Positions 1 through 6,822 of a DNA stretch of 15,243 nucleotides are shown one piece after another. The number at the start of each line of letters is the position of its first letter. Position 1 is the stretch's first letter. A model generated the notes under the pieces. That model worked only from the letters and a program-made list of their open reading frames with translations, was not told the DNA's origin and made no database searches. The DNA comes from Gemmatimonadales bacterium (GTDB lineage: Bacteria > Gemmatimonadota > Gemmatimonadetes > Gemmatimonadales > GWC2-71-9): assembly GCA_025929805.1 (NCBI GenBank), contig JAICPP010000055.1, forward strand, positions 1 to 15,243, in the 5' to 3' direction. Position numbers and translations under genes: made by a program.

Positions 1-1
1 C

Positions 2-535
2 GCCGTGGTAGCCGTCCTCGTGATTGCCGCCGGGGTGATCTGGTATCTGCGGGCTCGCCGGCGGCGGCAGCGGGAGCGGGTATGGCACGCTATCGAAGAC
101 GCGCTCGAGCCCGCCACTCCGTCGTTCATGGCGGGTTCCGATATCGCAGAAGGCTCGGCACGCCAGGCCGCCGCCCTCCTGGTGCTGGAGCTCGCGTACG
201 CTGATCCGGCGCTTACCGGGACGGATCGCGAGCTTGTAGCTGCTCACCTCCGCGACCGCTGGGAGCTCGATCACCCGGGGACTCCCTCCACCGAACCCGA
301 ACCGGAGCACGAGCGCCAGACCCGCTTCGCCGAGTACGCCAACCGGCTGCGGGCCCGCTTCGGGCAGAATCAACGCCTCGCATTGGTCGAGCGGATGTGG
401 ACGGTAGCCTTCAGTGATGGAGCAATCGGGCTTCACGAGGAGCGCCTGATGCACCTGGCGGCCGAGCTCCTGGGTCTCGGAAAGGAAGACCTCCTGGAGG
501 TTCGTACCCGGCTCAGGGCCCGGCCGGAATCGTGA
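2..535 (+). CDS. TerB-like membrane-anchored protein, 5' end probably cut by the window
   Basis: Numbering starts at the GTG at base 5, which gives 176 residues. The frame stays open to the left edge, so the true start is probably upstream. The first 16 residues are a short hydrophobic segment followed by an Arg-rich stretch (RARRRRQR), which suggests one membrane anchor with the rest in the cytoplasm. Residues 50-90 and 105-170 are helical. The second part contains AFSDGAIGLHEE (about 135-146) followed by LAAELLGL, the acidic pattern typical of TerB/DjlA-type domains. The first part has a weaker copy (YADPALTGTDREL). TerB domains are linked to tellurite and stress phenotypes and metal binding, but no specific role can be assigned here. 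The stop codon overlaps the GTG of the recombinase gene (GTGA, 532-535), so the two are probably co-transcribed. Confidence is good for a TerB-like fold and low for function. Confidence 0.7.
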   Translation, partial: AVVAVLVIAAGVIWYLRARRRRQRERVWHAIEDALEPATPSFMAGSDIAEGSARQAAALLVLELAYADPALTGTDRELVAAHLRDRWELDHPGTPSTEPEPEHERQTRFAEYANRLRARFGQNQRLALVERMWTVAFSDGAIGLHEERLMHLAAELLGLGKEDLLEVRTRLRARPES

Positions 536-1452
536 GCACTCCGGCAGTCCGCGCTCAGATCGACCGGGACTTCTGGCTCGAGAGTTTTCGCGATTTTCTC
601 GCGCTGGAGTCCGGCCTCAGCGCGAACACCGTAGAGGCCTATCTCCGGGACTTGCGCCGTCTGGGAGAGTTTGCCACCTCGAGGGGGGTCCGCGACCCAG
701 CCAGACTCACGCGGCCGTTGTTGCGGGACTTCGTGTACCTGTTAAAGGATCTTGGTCTCAGCGCCGCGTCGATCCGCCGAGCGGTATCGGCCGTTCGGAC
801 CTATTACGGCTTCCTGGTCGGCGAGGGGCGGGTACCCGACAATCCGAGTGATCGACTGGAAAGCCCGCAACGCGGAAGGGTCCTGCCTGAGACCTTATCG
901 GTACGTGAGGTCGAGGTCCTGCTCGGCTCGCCCCGCGTAGAAGAACCGTTGGCCTGGCGAGATCGAGCGCTCCTGGAGCTCGGCTATGGAGCCGGTCTCC
1001 GCGTATCGGAGCTGTGTAGCCTGAGCCTGAGTGACCTGCTGCTCTCCGAGAATCTGGTTCGAGTATTCGGGAAAGGAGGGAAGCAGCGACTCGTGCCCAT
1101 CGGCCGGAGCGTGATTGGAGCTGTCTCCGTCTATCTCCACACCATGAGGCCGGAGCTGGATCGGGGGAAGAGCCGGGGGCGGGTCTTCCTGAATGCGCGC
1201 GGCCAGCCGCTCTCTCGGGTAGGTGCCTGGGGCGTCGTGAAGCGTGCTACCGAGCGGGCCGGCATCACCAAACGGGTAACTCCTCACACCCTTCGGCACA
1301 GCTTCGCGACCCATCTCCTGGAAGGTGGTGCCGATCTCAGGGCAGTTCAGGAGATGCTGGGCCACGCCGACCTTTCGACCACTCAGATCTACACCCACGT
1401 AGACCGGGAATACCTCCGCTCGGTACATAAGCAGTTTCATCCGCGTCCATAG
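532..1452 (+). CDS. xerD: Tyrosine site-specific recombinase XerD (XerC/XerD type)
   Basis: The 306-residue protein has the usual length for XerC/XerD, which resolve chromosome dimers at dif near the division septum. Residues about 11-100 form the N-terminal core-binding (SAM-like) domain, with the ANTVEAYLRDL motif. Residues about 120-300 form the catalytic domain. The full catalytic set is visible: R157 (GAGLRVSEL), K181 (GKGGK), H252 and R255 (HTLRHSFATHLL), H278 (LGHADLSTTQ) and Y287 (IYTHV). The spacing matches E. coli XerD (R148, K172, H244, R247, H270, Y279). The start is GTG 532, chosen because it overlaps the upstream stop and gives a full-length family match. XerD is preferred to XerC by overall motif wording, but the two are hard to separate by eye. 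No integron- or phage-like neighbours are seen, so a housekeeping role is likely. Confidence 0.92.
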   Translation: MSTPAVRAQIDRDFWLESFRDFLALESGLSANTVEAYLRDLRRLGEFATSRGVRDPARLTRPLLRDFVYLLKDLGLSAASIRRAVSAVRTYYGFLVGEGRVPDNPSDRLESPQRGRVLPETLSVREVEVLLGSPRVEEPLAWRDRALLELGYGAGLRVSELCSLSLSDLLLSENLVRVFGKGGKQRLVPIGRSVIGAVSVYLHTMRPELDRGKSRGRVFLNARGQPLSRVGAWGVVKRATERAGITKRVTPHTLRHSFATHLLEGGADLRAVQEMLGHADLSTTQIYTHVDREYLRSVHKQFHPRP

Positions 1453-1453
1453 T

Positions 1454-1495
1454 CTGGGCTTCCCCCCAGTGAGCTATCTCACCTCTCGAGCCCAG
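1454..1495 (+). terminator. Nested hairpin after the recombinase gene, possible terminator
   Basis: Two bases after the stop codon, CTGGGCT (1454-1460) pairs with AGCCCAG (1489-1495). Inside it, GTGAG (1469-1473) pairs with CTCAC (1478-1482) around CTAT. No U-tract follows, so this is a weak intrinsic-terminator candidate. It sits in the 105-base gap before the lipoprotein gene and could equally be an mRNA 3'-end structure. A small palindrome GCATTCCAATGC lies further on at 1524-1535. I see no convincing -35/-10 pair in the gap. Confidence 0.3.
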
Positions 1496-1543
1496 GAGGC
1501 CACTTATGCTTCTTTGTACCTCAGCATTCCAATGCCCGCACAG

Positions 1544-1550
1544 AGGAGGA
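1544..1550 (+). promoter_or_regulatory. Strong Shine-Dalgarno site of the coiled-coil lipoprotein gene
   Basis: AGGAGGA lies 7 bases before the ATG at 1558 and is the only near-perfect Shine-Dalgarno sequence in the window. Most other genes here start in overlaps or behind weak sites. It fixes the start of the lipoprotein gene and suggests this free-standing gene is translated at a high rate. Confidence 0.75.
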
Positions 1551-1557
1551 ACTGACC

Positions 1558-2052
1558 ATGTATCAGTACACCCATGCCGCCGCGGCGCTACTTCTCGCGA
1601 TTACGCTCGGTTGCAGTCCACGCGACCGCCAGGATACCGCCTCGGCTGCAGACTCCGTCACGGCTGATGTCTCAGAGGAGACTCGCGAGGCTGGCCGAGA
1701 CGTTCAAGAAGCTGCGCGGGACGTCCGAGAAGAAGTCGGAGATTACACCTACGAGCGCCGCGATGAATTTCGCCGCGACATGGATCAGCGCATCCAAAGG
1801 CTTGATCAGGAGCTCGCCGAAGTGGAGCGGAACACGGAGAAAGGCTTGGATAAGGCACGGGACAGCGCGATCGTGAATACCCGAGCACTCCGCAACTCAG
1901 TGGACCGAACGCTGGAGCGCATGGGAGCAGCCACGGCCGCCACCTGGAATGACGTACGCGTCGCGGTCAGCAGGTCGGTTGATTCGCTGGAGCTCGCTCT
2001 GCGGAACCTGCGAAGCGATGCACGGCCAATGGGAGGGGCCGGGCCGAATTGA
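1558..2052 (+). CDS. Small coiled-coil lipoprotein of unknown function
   Basis: The protein has 164 residues. It begins with a typical lipoprotein signal: a hydrophobic stretch at residues 7-17 and a lipobox LGCS with Cys19 as the likely lipidated residue. The mature part is highly charged and predicted almost entirely helical. Near residues 40-60 there is a heptad-like pattern (RDVQEAA then RDVREEV), and the helix continues through residues 60-150 with few prolines. This suggests an extended periplasmic coiled coil anchored to a membrane, in the broad style of Lpp or apolipoprotein-like helical proteins. I recognise no named family. The start is well supported by AGGAGGA 7 bases upstream. 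The gene stands alone and converges with the ABC permease gene, whose end is only 16 bases away. It could be an envelope-stability or stress protein, which is an inference from its architecture. Confidence 0.75.
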   Translation: MYQYTHAAAALLLAITLGCSPRDRQDTASAADSVTADVSEETREAGRDVQEAARDVREEVGDYTYERRDEFRRDMDQRIQRLDQELAEVERNTEKGLDKARDSAIVNTRALRNSVDRTLERMGAATAATWNDVRVAVSRSVDSLELALRNLRSDARPMGGAGPN

Positions 2053-2068
2053 ACAGCAAGCGCCTTCC

Positions 2069-3787
2069 TTAAAGAGAAATTCCCGATGTGGCTGGGTCGG
2101 TGCGTTCGAAGATCCGGCCCAGCCACTCTACCATCAACGCCGCCTCGAATAACATGACGCCAATTGCCAAGATGGCCCCAGGGGCAGCAGCCCAGGTTCG
2201 GAGTTGGGTGCGCAAGAGCAGGAACGCGCCTCCACCAATGGCGGCAGGCAGGATCAGCGTGAGTGACAGGAGCGCCACAAACGCGATCGTCATGAGTAAG
2301 TTTTGTCCCAGTGCCTCAACACCGGCCGTTCGCCCGGTGCCGAGTCGGACCCAGACAGGGTACAAGAGTGCCGCGCCGTTCTGGATCAGCATGCCCAGGA
2401 GGTTGACTCCCGGGAGCAGGAGGATGCTCCCCAGCAGCAGCAGCGATCTCTGTTCTAGGTCAGGGCTCATTAAGCGATTGCCCAGAAAGGCTAGATAGCC
2501 GATTCCGAGCAGGCTCAGCTGTATGCCTGTCACCATGATGGTCGAGGCGCCCGCCTCCGCCAGCACCACTGACCACCCACGAAGGGGGTAGCTGCGGAGA
2601 AGATCGAGCTTTAGGAGGTCGCCCCGAAGATCATTCCTCACGTACTGTGGCCCTGCCAGCACTAGGATCCCGGCCCAAAACACGGCGAGCCAGCCCGCGA
2701 TTTCTGCCAAGGTTCCCTCGGCATCGAAGGAGAGAACGCCCACGATCACTCCGGCACCCGCGAGGGTCAAGACGGCATTTCGGAACCGCTGCGTTCTGGT
2801 TGCGGCTACCAGGTTCTTCCAGAGGATGGCGCCTGCAGGCCAGCCGTTCGGCGAAAGCCGCAGCAGTGAACGTCGGGGACCCTTGCGTGAGAGCGGTGCG
2901 CTTTGACCACCGCGCGCGGCGAATGCCTCCGCCCGCCACAGAGACACTTCTGCTGCTGCCTCTTCAAACGCGGTATCCGCCCGAACAACCCAGATGTAAT
3001 GAAGGACCAGCAGCACCATGGCCGGCCAGAGAGCGGCCAGCCACTCCGTAACGGTGTCGGCAGCGAGCGGCCGTACCAAGATTCGGAAAGGATACGTCAA
3101 CGCGTTGGGCACCGGACGCTGCGCGGCCTCCGCTGCCGCGGACAAGAAGCTGCGGACGTCGTGATCGCGTGCAGCCATAACGTCCGGCAGTGCATCCGCG
3201 ATGCTCCAGGCGAGGGCGATCAGTGTGGCACCCAGCACACCGAGTGAGACGAGCCGGTGGCGTACACCCAGCCGCCCATGCTCCGCGAGGCTGGTGCGTA
3301 CGAATGATGCCCCCAGCCGATGGAATGAAAGGGTTGTCAGCATGACCCAGATCGAGATCACCCGTAGCCCGGAAGACACCCCGAATCGCTCGCGGGACAG
3401 GATCAGGGTCCAAAGCAAGGCGTTGAAGAGGATGAGAAGCTGATTGCGAAGGAGCTTGAACTGTATCAATCCCTGACGTGAGACGGGGCCCGAGAACAGG
3501 AAGGTCACCTCTGCCGGGCTGAAAGCGAGTACTCGACGCTCGACTCCAAAAATCCAACCCCAGGCAACGGCTCCGAATAATGCCAGGGCCCCCACCAGCT
3601 CCAGAGCTCGAGGGTCAGGCGCTGGGCCGGTCATAGCTGTGGGTCGCTGGCCCACCACGATAAACCAGACATATGCCAGGCCTAGCAGGAGCGCAGCGAG
3701 GTAGCGGGGACTTCGAAGTTGGCGAAGCTGCCGGGCCAGGCGGTTATGTGCCGAGCGCCAGGCCAGATACCCGAACACGCTGATCAT
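2069..3787 (-). CDS. ABC-2-type exporter permease subunit (putative ABC exporter family)
   Basis: The protein has 572 residues and about 12 hydrophobic segments, at roughly residues 28-46, 61-81, 115-131, 142-160, 178-198, 247-268, 337-353, 365-380, 408-435, 448-475, 493-522 and 533-555. It is therefore a polytopic inner-membrane protein. Two conserved-looking stretches resemble the Pfam 'putative ABC exporter' family: FLFSGPVSRQGLIQFKLLR (about 96-114), after SPAEVT, and QYVRNDLRGDLLKLDLLRSY (about 381-400). The first is probably a cytoplasmic coupling region. The ATG start overlaps the stop of the ATPase gene (ATGA, 3784-3787), so the two subunits are translationally coupled and very likely form one transporter. 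The substrate is unknown; nothing nearby names one. Its last codons contain a strong inverted repeat (2088-2126). Confidence 0.82.
   Translation of the reverse strand: MISVFGYLAWRSAHNRLARQLRQLRSPRYLAALLLGLAYVWFIVVGQRPTAMTGPAPDPRALELVGALALFGAVAWGWIFGVERRVLAFSPAEVTFLFSGPVSRQGLIQFKLLRNQLLILFNALLWTLILSRERFGVSSGLRVISIWVMLTTLSFHRLGASFVRTSLAEHGRLGVRHRLVSLGVLGATLIALAWSIADALPDVMAARDHDVRSFLSAAAEAAQRPVPNALTYPFRILVRPLAADTVTEWLAALWPAMVLLVLHYIWVVRADTAFEEAAAEVSLWRAEAFAARGGQSAPLSRKGPRRSLLRLSPNGWPAGAILWKNLVAATRTQRFRNAVLTLAGAGVIVGVLSFDAEGTLAEIAGWLAVFWAGILVLAGPQYVRNDLRGDLLKLDLLRSYPLRGWSVVLAEAGASTIMVTGIQLSLLGIGYLAFLGNRLMSPDLEQRSLLLLGSILLLPGVNLLGMLIQNGAALLYPVWVRLGTGRTAGVEALGQNLLMTIAFVALLSLTLILPAAIGGGAFLLLRTQLRTWAAAPGAILAIGVMLFEAALMVEWLGRIFERTDPATSGISL
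2088..2126. terminator. 13-base-pair inverted repeat at the convergent gene ends, candidate bidirectional terminator
   Basis: GTGGCTGGGTCGG (2088-2100) pairs with CCGGCCCAGCCAC (2114-2126), with one G-U pair and a 13-base loop. It lies inside the last codons of the minus-strand permease gene and 36 bases past the stop of the plus-strand lipoprotein gene. On the minus strand it is followed by a T-rich patch (ATTTCTCTTT); on the plus strand there is no clear U-tract. It could therefore stop transcripts arriving from both sides. Confidence 0.45.
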
Positions 3788-4524
3788 GGCTCGGCCTTCT
3801 CTCCCTCCTGGCCGATGAGTGCAAGAAAGACATCCTCGAGTTTTCGTGACTTGAGCTCAGGACGACCGGCGAGGATGTCGGCGATGGTCCCGAAGGCGGC
3901 CACCCGGCCCCGGCGCATGACGAGTACCCGGGTACAGATCTCCTCGACCAGATGCAGTAAGTGTGAGCTGAGGATGACGGCAGTTCCCGCGGCAGCGCGC
4001 CTGGTGATGGTGCTCTTCATGCGGCGGATGCCCACGGGATCGAGGCCGGTGAGTGGCTCGTCGAGCAGGAGGGCCTTGGGCTCGTGCAGGAGCCCACACG
4101 CAATCGCCAGCTTCTGTTTCATTCCCCGCGACAGCTCCCCTGGAAGAGCGCCCCGCTTGTCGGAGAGGTCTAGCTCCTCGAGCAATCCGGGAATGCGGTC
4201 GCTGACGTCCCCCATCCGGTACAAGCGGGCCACGAACCGGAGATGCTCCTCGACGGTCAAGTACTCGAAGAGGTGCGGCTCGTCCGGGATGAAGGCTAAG
4301 GCGGATTTGGCGGCCACCGGATCATCGGCGAGGTCGTGACCCGCTATCCGAATCCGGCCGCGCGTTGGTATGATGATCCCGGCGACGCTGCGGATTGTGG
4401 TGGTCTTGCCTGCACCATTCGGACCGACCAATCCAAGTACCTCACCCGGTCCAACCCGAAAGGAGAGACCCTGGACCGCCGCAAAATCGCCGTACAGCTT
4501 GTGCAAGCCATCCACGTCGATCAC
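3784..4524 (-). CDS. ABC transporter ATPase subunit of the exporter
   Basis: This 246-residue ATPase has all nucleotide-binding motifs: Walker A GPNGAGKTT (34-42), signature LSRGMKQK (131-138), Walker B ALLLDEP (151-157) with catalytic E156, D-loop LTGLDP (158-163) and H-loop H188 (SSHLLH). The position of the usual Q-loop glutamine reads FIPDEPHLFE (78-87), with Asp in place of Gln. This is a variant seen in ABC-2-type drug, bacteriocin and Na+ exporter ATPases. The ATPase works in the cytoplasm with the permease that follows with a 4-base overlap. The start is GTG 4524, chosen by the conserved N-terminus MIDVDGLHKLYGDF. The site before it (GGGGGAT) is only a weak ribosome-binding match. The gene is divergent from the 11-residue-repeat protein and may share a control region with it. 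Confidence 0.92.
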   Translation of the reverse strand: MIDVDGLHKLYGDFAAVQGLSFRVGPGEVLGLVGPNGAGKTTTIRSVAGIIIPTRGRIRIAGHDLADDPVAAKSALAFIPDEPHLFEYLTVEEHLRFVARLYRMGDVSDRIPGLLEELDLSDKRGALPGELSRGMKQKLAIACGLLHEPKALLLDEPLTGLDPVGIRRMKSTITRRAAAGTAVILSSHLLHLVEEICTRVLVMRRGRVAAFGTIADILAGRPELKSRKLEDVFLALIGQEGEKAEP

Positions 4525-4617
4525 TGAGATCCCCCGGCACGCATCGGTGAAACTTTCACTGGTGGTCGTACGTCACATATCGAAACATATTACCCGATGT
4601 CGGGGCAGGCGGAATCT
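4525..4617. promoter_or_regulatory. Divergent promoter region between the exporter operon and the repeat-protein gene
   Basis: Both neighbouring genes must be transcribed from this short region. It holds an AT-rich patch (about 4577-4592) with ATATTA (4587-4592), which reads TAATAT on the minus strand and is a possible -10 element. I see no matching -35 on either strand. A purine-rich GGCAGGCGGA sits just before the ATG at 4618 and favours that start over the ATG at 4597. Confidence 0.45.
4547..4559. promoter_or_regulatory. Perfect 13-base palindrome, candidate operator
   Basis: GTGAAA-C-TTTCAC is a perfect inverted repeat with a single central base. It lies 23-35 bases upstream of the ATPase start and about 60 bases upstream of the divergent ATG at 4618. 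That position would suit a repressor acting on both promoters. No regulator gene is adjacent, so the binding protein is unknown. Confidence 0.4.
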
Positions 4618-5349
4618 ATGCGAAACTACTGGGTACGAATCGCTCTCGGGGCAGTCGCCATCTTCACGGTCGGCATGATTGGTATCACCCTGGCTCGGCA
4701 GGGCGTAGGTCATGTCCGGGGGGTGGTTGAGGGAAGTGGTCCCATCTCACTGCCACTCGCCTTCGTCCCCTTTATGCTTGACGGTCAAAAATTGGGGACC
4801 TTGAGCCGAGTCGTACTGCTGCGGGATGCTCCCAAGCAGATCTCAGCCGTGGAGCTCGAGATCAAGCTGCGCGATTCAGTGGTGGCTCGGGGCCTGGAGG
4901 GCTGCCGGCTGGCAGCCAACTTCGATTCTGACCGGGGACCGGGCCGAGTCCAGATCCACGCAGGTGGCTTGTCCCAAGGTGTGTTCTCCTGCTTGCACGG
5001 CGCGGATTCCGTTCCGCACTTCCAGGAATTCGGGCGTGCCGTCTTTCAGCCGGGCGACGTGAGCGTGCCGCTGCTACTTCCCAATGATATGGTCGAGGAT
5101 CTGCAGGAGGGACGCTTCGAATCCAGTGAGGATTCTGTCGGTGAAGCCGTCCAGGCAAGGGCGGATTCCATCGCTGAAGCAGCAGACGCCCTGGCCGACT
5201 CCATTGCCATGGCGGCGGAGATGCAAGCAGACTCCATTGTGGCTCGCAGCCAGCAGCTCGTCGATTCGTTGCGGAGCGAGGGAATACGCCGGGCCGACTC
5301 CACGCGGCGTGCCATCAGTAGCGCAGCGGATAGCAGCGAAGGCCCGTAG
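4618..5349 (+). CDS. Membrane-anchored protein with C-terminal 11-residue repeats, function unknown
   Basis: From ATG 4618 the protein has 243 residues; an ATG at 4597 would add seven. The later start is preferred because GGCAGGCGGA precedes it and MRNYWVRIALGAV leads directly into the membrane segment, while nothing like a ribosome-binding site precedes 4597. Residues about 7-25 form one N-terminal transmembrane segment or uncleaved signal. Residues about 40-160 form a compact, probably beta-rich domain with two cysteines (CRLAA and SCLHG) that could form a disulfide outside the cytoplasm. The C-terminal 70 residues are a helix with Asp-Ser every 11 residues (see the repeat entry). I recognise no family. 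It is divergent from an ABC exporter and ends 10 bases before trpG, with which it may be co-transcribed. The anchor, domain and long helix suggest a periplasmic spacer or sensor-like part, as an inference only. Confidence 0.65.
   Translation: MRNYWVRIALGAVAIFTVGMIGITLARQGVGHVRGVVEGSGPISLPLAFVPFMLDGQKLGTLSRVVLLRDAPKQISAVELEIKLRDSVVARGLEGCRLAANFDSDRGPGRVQIHAGGLSQGVFSCLHGADSVPHFQEFGRAVFQPGDVSVPLLLPNDMVEDLQEGRFESSEDSVGEAVQARADSIAEAADALADSIAMAAEMQADSIVARSQQLVDSLRSEGIRRADSTRRAISSAADSSEGP
5128..5334 (+). repeat. Seven tandem 11-residue (33-base) repeats, hendecad coiled coil
   Basis: Asp-Ser pairs recur exactly every 11 residues, seven times. Representative units are ADSIAEAADAL, ADSIAMAAEMQ, ADSIVARSQQL, VDSLRSEGIRR and ADSTRRAISSA. 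Most units carry Ala or Val before the pair and an aliphatic residue after it. The DNA repeats with a 33-base period but codons differ (GCGGATTCC, GCCGACTCC, GCAGACTCC), so the protein pattern is what has been kept. An 11-residue period corresponds to a nearly straight hendecad coiled coil or an amphipathic surface helix. Confidence 0.8.
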
Positions 5350-5359
5350 ACTCGCCCCC

Positions 5360-5974
5360 ATGCTCCTCGTTCTCGATAACTACGACAGCTTCACCTATAA
5401 CCTGGTCCAGTATGCCGGCGAGCTCGGGGCCGACCCCCGGGTTTACCGCAACGATGTTATCTCCCCGGATGAGATCCTCGCGTTGCGGCCAAGCGCCATC
5501 ATCGTCTCCCCCGGCCCAGGTTCGCCCGAGCACGCCGGCATCTCGATAGCTCTCATCCGGGCTGCCGCAGGGCTGGTTCCCATACTGGGGGTTTGCCTGG
5601 GGCACCAGGCCATCGGTGCCGCATTCGGCGCCCGTATTACGCGGGCCAGTCGCCTCATGCACGGGAAGACCACCTGGATCACACACACCGCCCACCCCCT
5701 CTTCGAGGGCATTCCTTCGCCGGTCGAAGTGATGCGCTATCACTCCCTGCTGGTGTCTACCGAGAGCCTTCCGGACGCGCTCGTGATGACGGCATGGTCC
5801 AGCGACAGTCCCGGCCGGCAGGAGATTATGGCCCTCAGTCACCGGGAACTACCGGTCTATGGCGTGCAGTTTCACCCCGAATCGGTGGCCACTTCGCAGG
5901 GGAAACGCCTGCTCTCCAATTTCCTATCGCTAGCCCAAGTCGGGCGCGCGCCAGCCCCGATTCTCACCGCCTAA
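5360..5974 (+). CDS. trpG: Anthranilate/aminodeoxychorismate synthase glutaminase subunit (TrpG/PabA)
   Basis: This 204-residue class I glutamine amidotransferase hydrolyses glutamine and passes ammonia to TrpE (tryptophan) or PabB (folate). Visible motifs are LDNYDSFTYNLVQY (5-18), SPGPGSPEHAG (50-60), the nucleophile elbow GVCLGHQ with Cys79 (77-83), YHSLLV (128-133) and FHPES with His172 and Glu174 (171-175). Cys79, His172 and Glu174 form the usual triad. The ATG at 5360 is chosen because the family begins with (M)LL-LDNYDSFT; the open frame to the left overlaps the previous gene and is not part of it. No ribosome-binding site is evident, and the start is 10 bases after the previous stop, so coupling is possible. 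No trpE or pabB partner is nearby. TrpG and PabA cannot be told apart by sequence, and one copy may serve both. Confidence 0.9.
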   Translation: MLLVLDNYDSFTYNLVQYAGELGADPRVYRNDVISPDEILALRPSAIIVSPGPGSPEHAGISIALIRAAAGLVPILGVCLGHQAIGAAFGARITRASRLMHGKTTWITHTAHPLFEGIPSPVEVMRYHSLLVSTESLPDALVMTAWSSDSPGRQEIMALSHRELPVYGVQFHPESVATSQGKRLLSNFLSLAQVGRAPAPILTA

Positions 5975-6069
5975 CTCCATAAGGCGCAACCGTATAGGTT
6001 GGAGCTCTCGGCACGCTACGGGCACGGCACGACTTTTGACTCCCATAGGGGTCTCTATTAGCTTCCGTG
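5975..6069 (+). promoter_or_regulatory. Intergenic region before the Kdo/LPS operon, probable promoter site
   Basis: This 95-base gap is the only real break before the long kdsB-rpoN run, so the operon promoter may lie here. TTGACT (6036-6041) resembles a -35 box, but the best -10-like hexamer TATTAG (6056-6061) is only 14 bases away, which is short. Two small hairpins are possible. AACC-GTATA-GGTT (5988-6000) can extend through CTCC (5975-5978) and GGAG (6001-6004). GAC(T)CCC-ATA-GGGGTC spans 6038-6053. Neither has a U-tract. Confidence 0.35.
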
Positions 6070-6822
6070 ATGCGCGTCCTGGGTGTAATTCCGGCTCGTC
6101 TTGGCTCAACCCGCCTCCCCAACAAACCGCTTCAACCGCTGGCAGGTGAGCCACTCGTCACCCGGGTCATCGAACGTGTACTGGAGCATGGGCTGCTCAG
6201 CGATCTCGTCGTAGCCACCGATTCATCCGCGGTGGCGGAGGTGGTAAAGCGGACGCGGGGAAGGGCGGTGTTGACCGGTAACTCTCACTCGACGGGCACC
6301 GATCGAGTAGCAGAGGTGGCCGGGCGGCCAGAGTTCGGACACTTCGATGTGATCCTGAATATCCAGGGAGATGAGCCGTTCATTTCCCGTGAGGCCCTGA
6401 GCGGAGCACTGGGTAGGGTAGAGCAGGGCGACGACATCGGGACTGCCGCGGCTCCACTCGATCCGGCCTTGGCTCATGATCCCAACCGCGTCAAGGTTGT
6501 AACCGATGCGCGCGGCCGTGCCCTGTATTTCTCGCGAGCAGGGGTTCCGCACCACCGGGCGGCGGGCGAGCCGAGCTCCGGCAGCGTGTACTGGCAGCAC
6601 ATCGGGGTGTACGCCTACACCCGCCGAGCATTGGGCCAGTGGGTGACGCTGCCCCCGTGCCCGCTGGAGCGGGCAGAGCGGTTGGAGCAGCTGCGGGCCT
6701 TGTACTATGGCATGACAATCGGTGTCGCACGGCTGGAGGGTCCGGTCTTTCCGGGCATCGACACCGCCGACGATCTTCGACGAGCTGAAGCTCACTGGCA
6801 CGCTTATCAAGGGCAGGTCTAA
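6070..6822 (+). CDS. kdsB: 3-deoxy-manno-octulosonate cytidylyltransferase (CMP-Kdo synthetase)
   Basis: KdsB activates Kdo with CTP to give CMP-Kdo and pyrophosphate in the cytoplasm; CMP-Kdo is the sugar donor for the LPS inner core. The protein has about 250 residues, the normal length. Motifs are the nucleotide-binding start IPARLGSTRLPNKPL (near 7-21), VVATDS (47-52), TGTDRVAE (75-82), NIQGDEPFI (97-105, metal and CTP site), YFSRAGVP (153-160), LEQLRALYYG (205-214) and the C-terminal GIDTADDL (229-236). ATG 6070 is preferred to GTG 6067 directly before it; no strong ribosome-binding site is seen. The stop overlaps the pyrG ATG by one base (TAATG). It heads the operon and is followed by the gene for CTP synthase, which makes its co-substrate. 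Confidence 0.94.
   Translation: MRVLGVIPARLGSTRLPNKPLQPLAGEPLVTRVIERVLEHGLLSDLVVATDSSAVAEVVKRTRGRAVLTGNSHSTGTDRVAEVAGRPEFGHFDVILNIQGDEPFISREALSGALGRVEQGDDIGTAAAPLDPALAHDPNRVKVVTDARGRALYFSRAGVPHHRAAGEPSSGSVYWQHIGVYAYTRRALGQWVTLPPCPLERAERLEQLRALYYGMTIGVARLEGPVFPGIDTADDLRRAEAHWHAYQGQV

Noticed and set aside
532..1452. The recombinase as an integrase of a mobile element or integron
   Set aside because: Length and motifs fit housekeeping XerD, and no attachment site, direct repeats, cassette genes or transposase lie nearby. No dif-like site was seen either.
5128..5334. CRISPR-like or satellite repeats
   Set aside because: The 33-base period is a codon-level protein repeat with divergent third positions, not identical repeats with unique spacers.
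5943..5952. Ten-base palindrome GGCGCGCGCC near the end of trpG
   Set aside because: An alternating GC run is expected by chance in this base composition; there is no loop, no U-tract, and it lies within codons.
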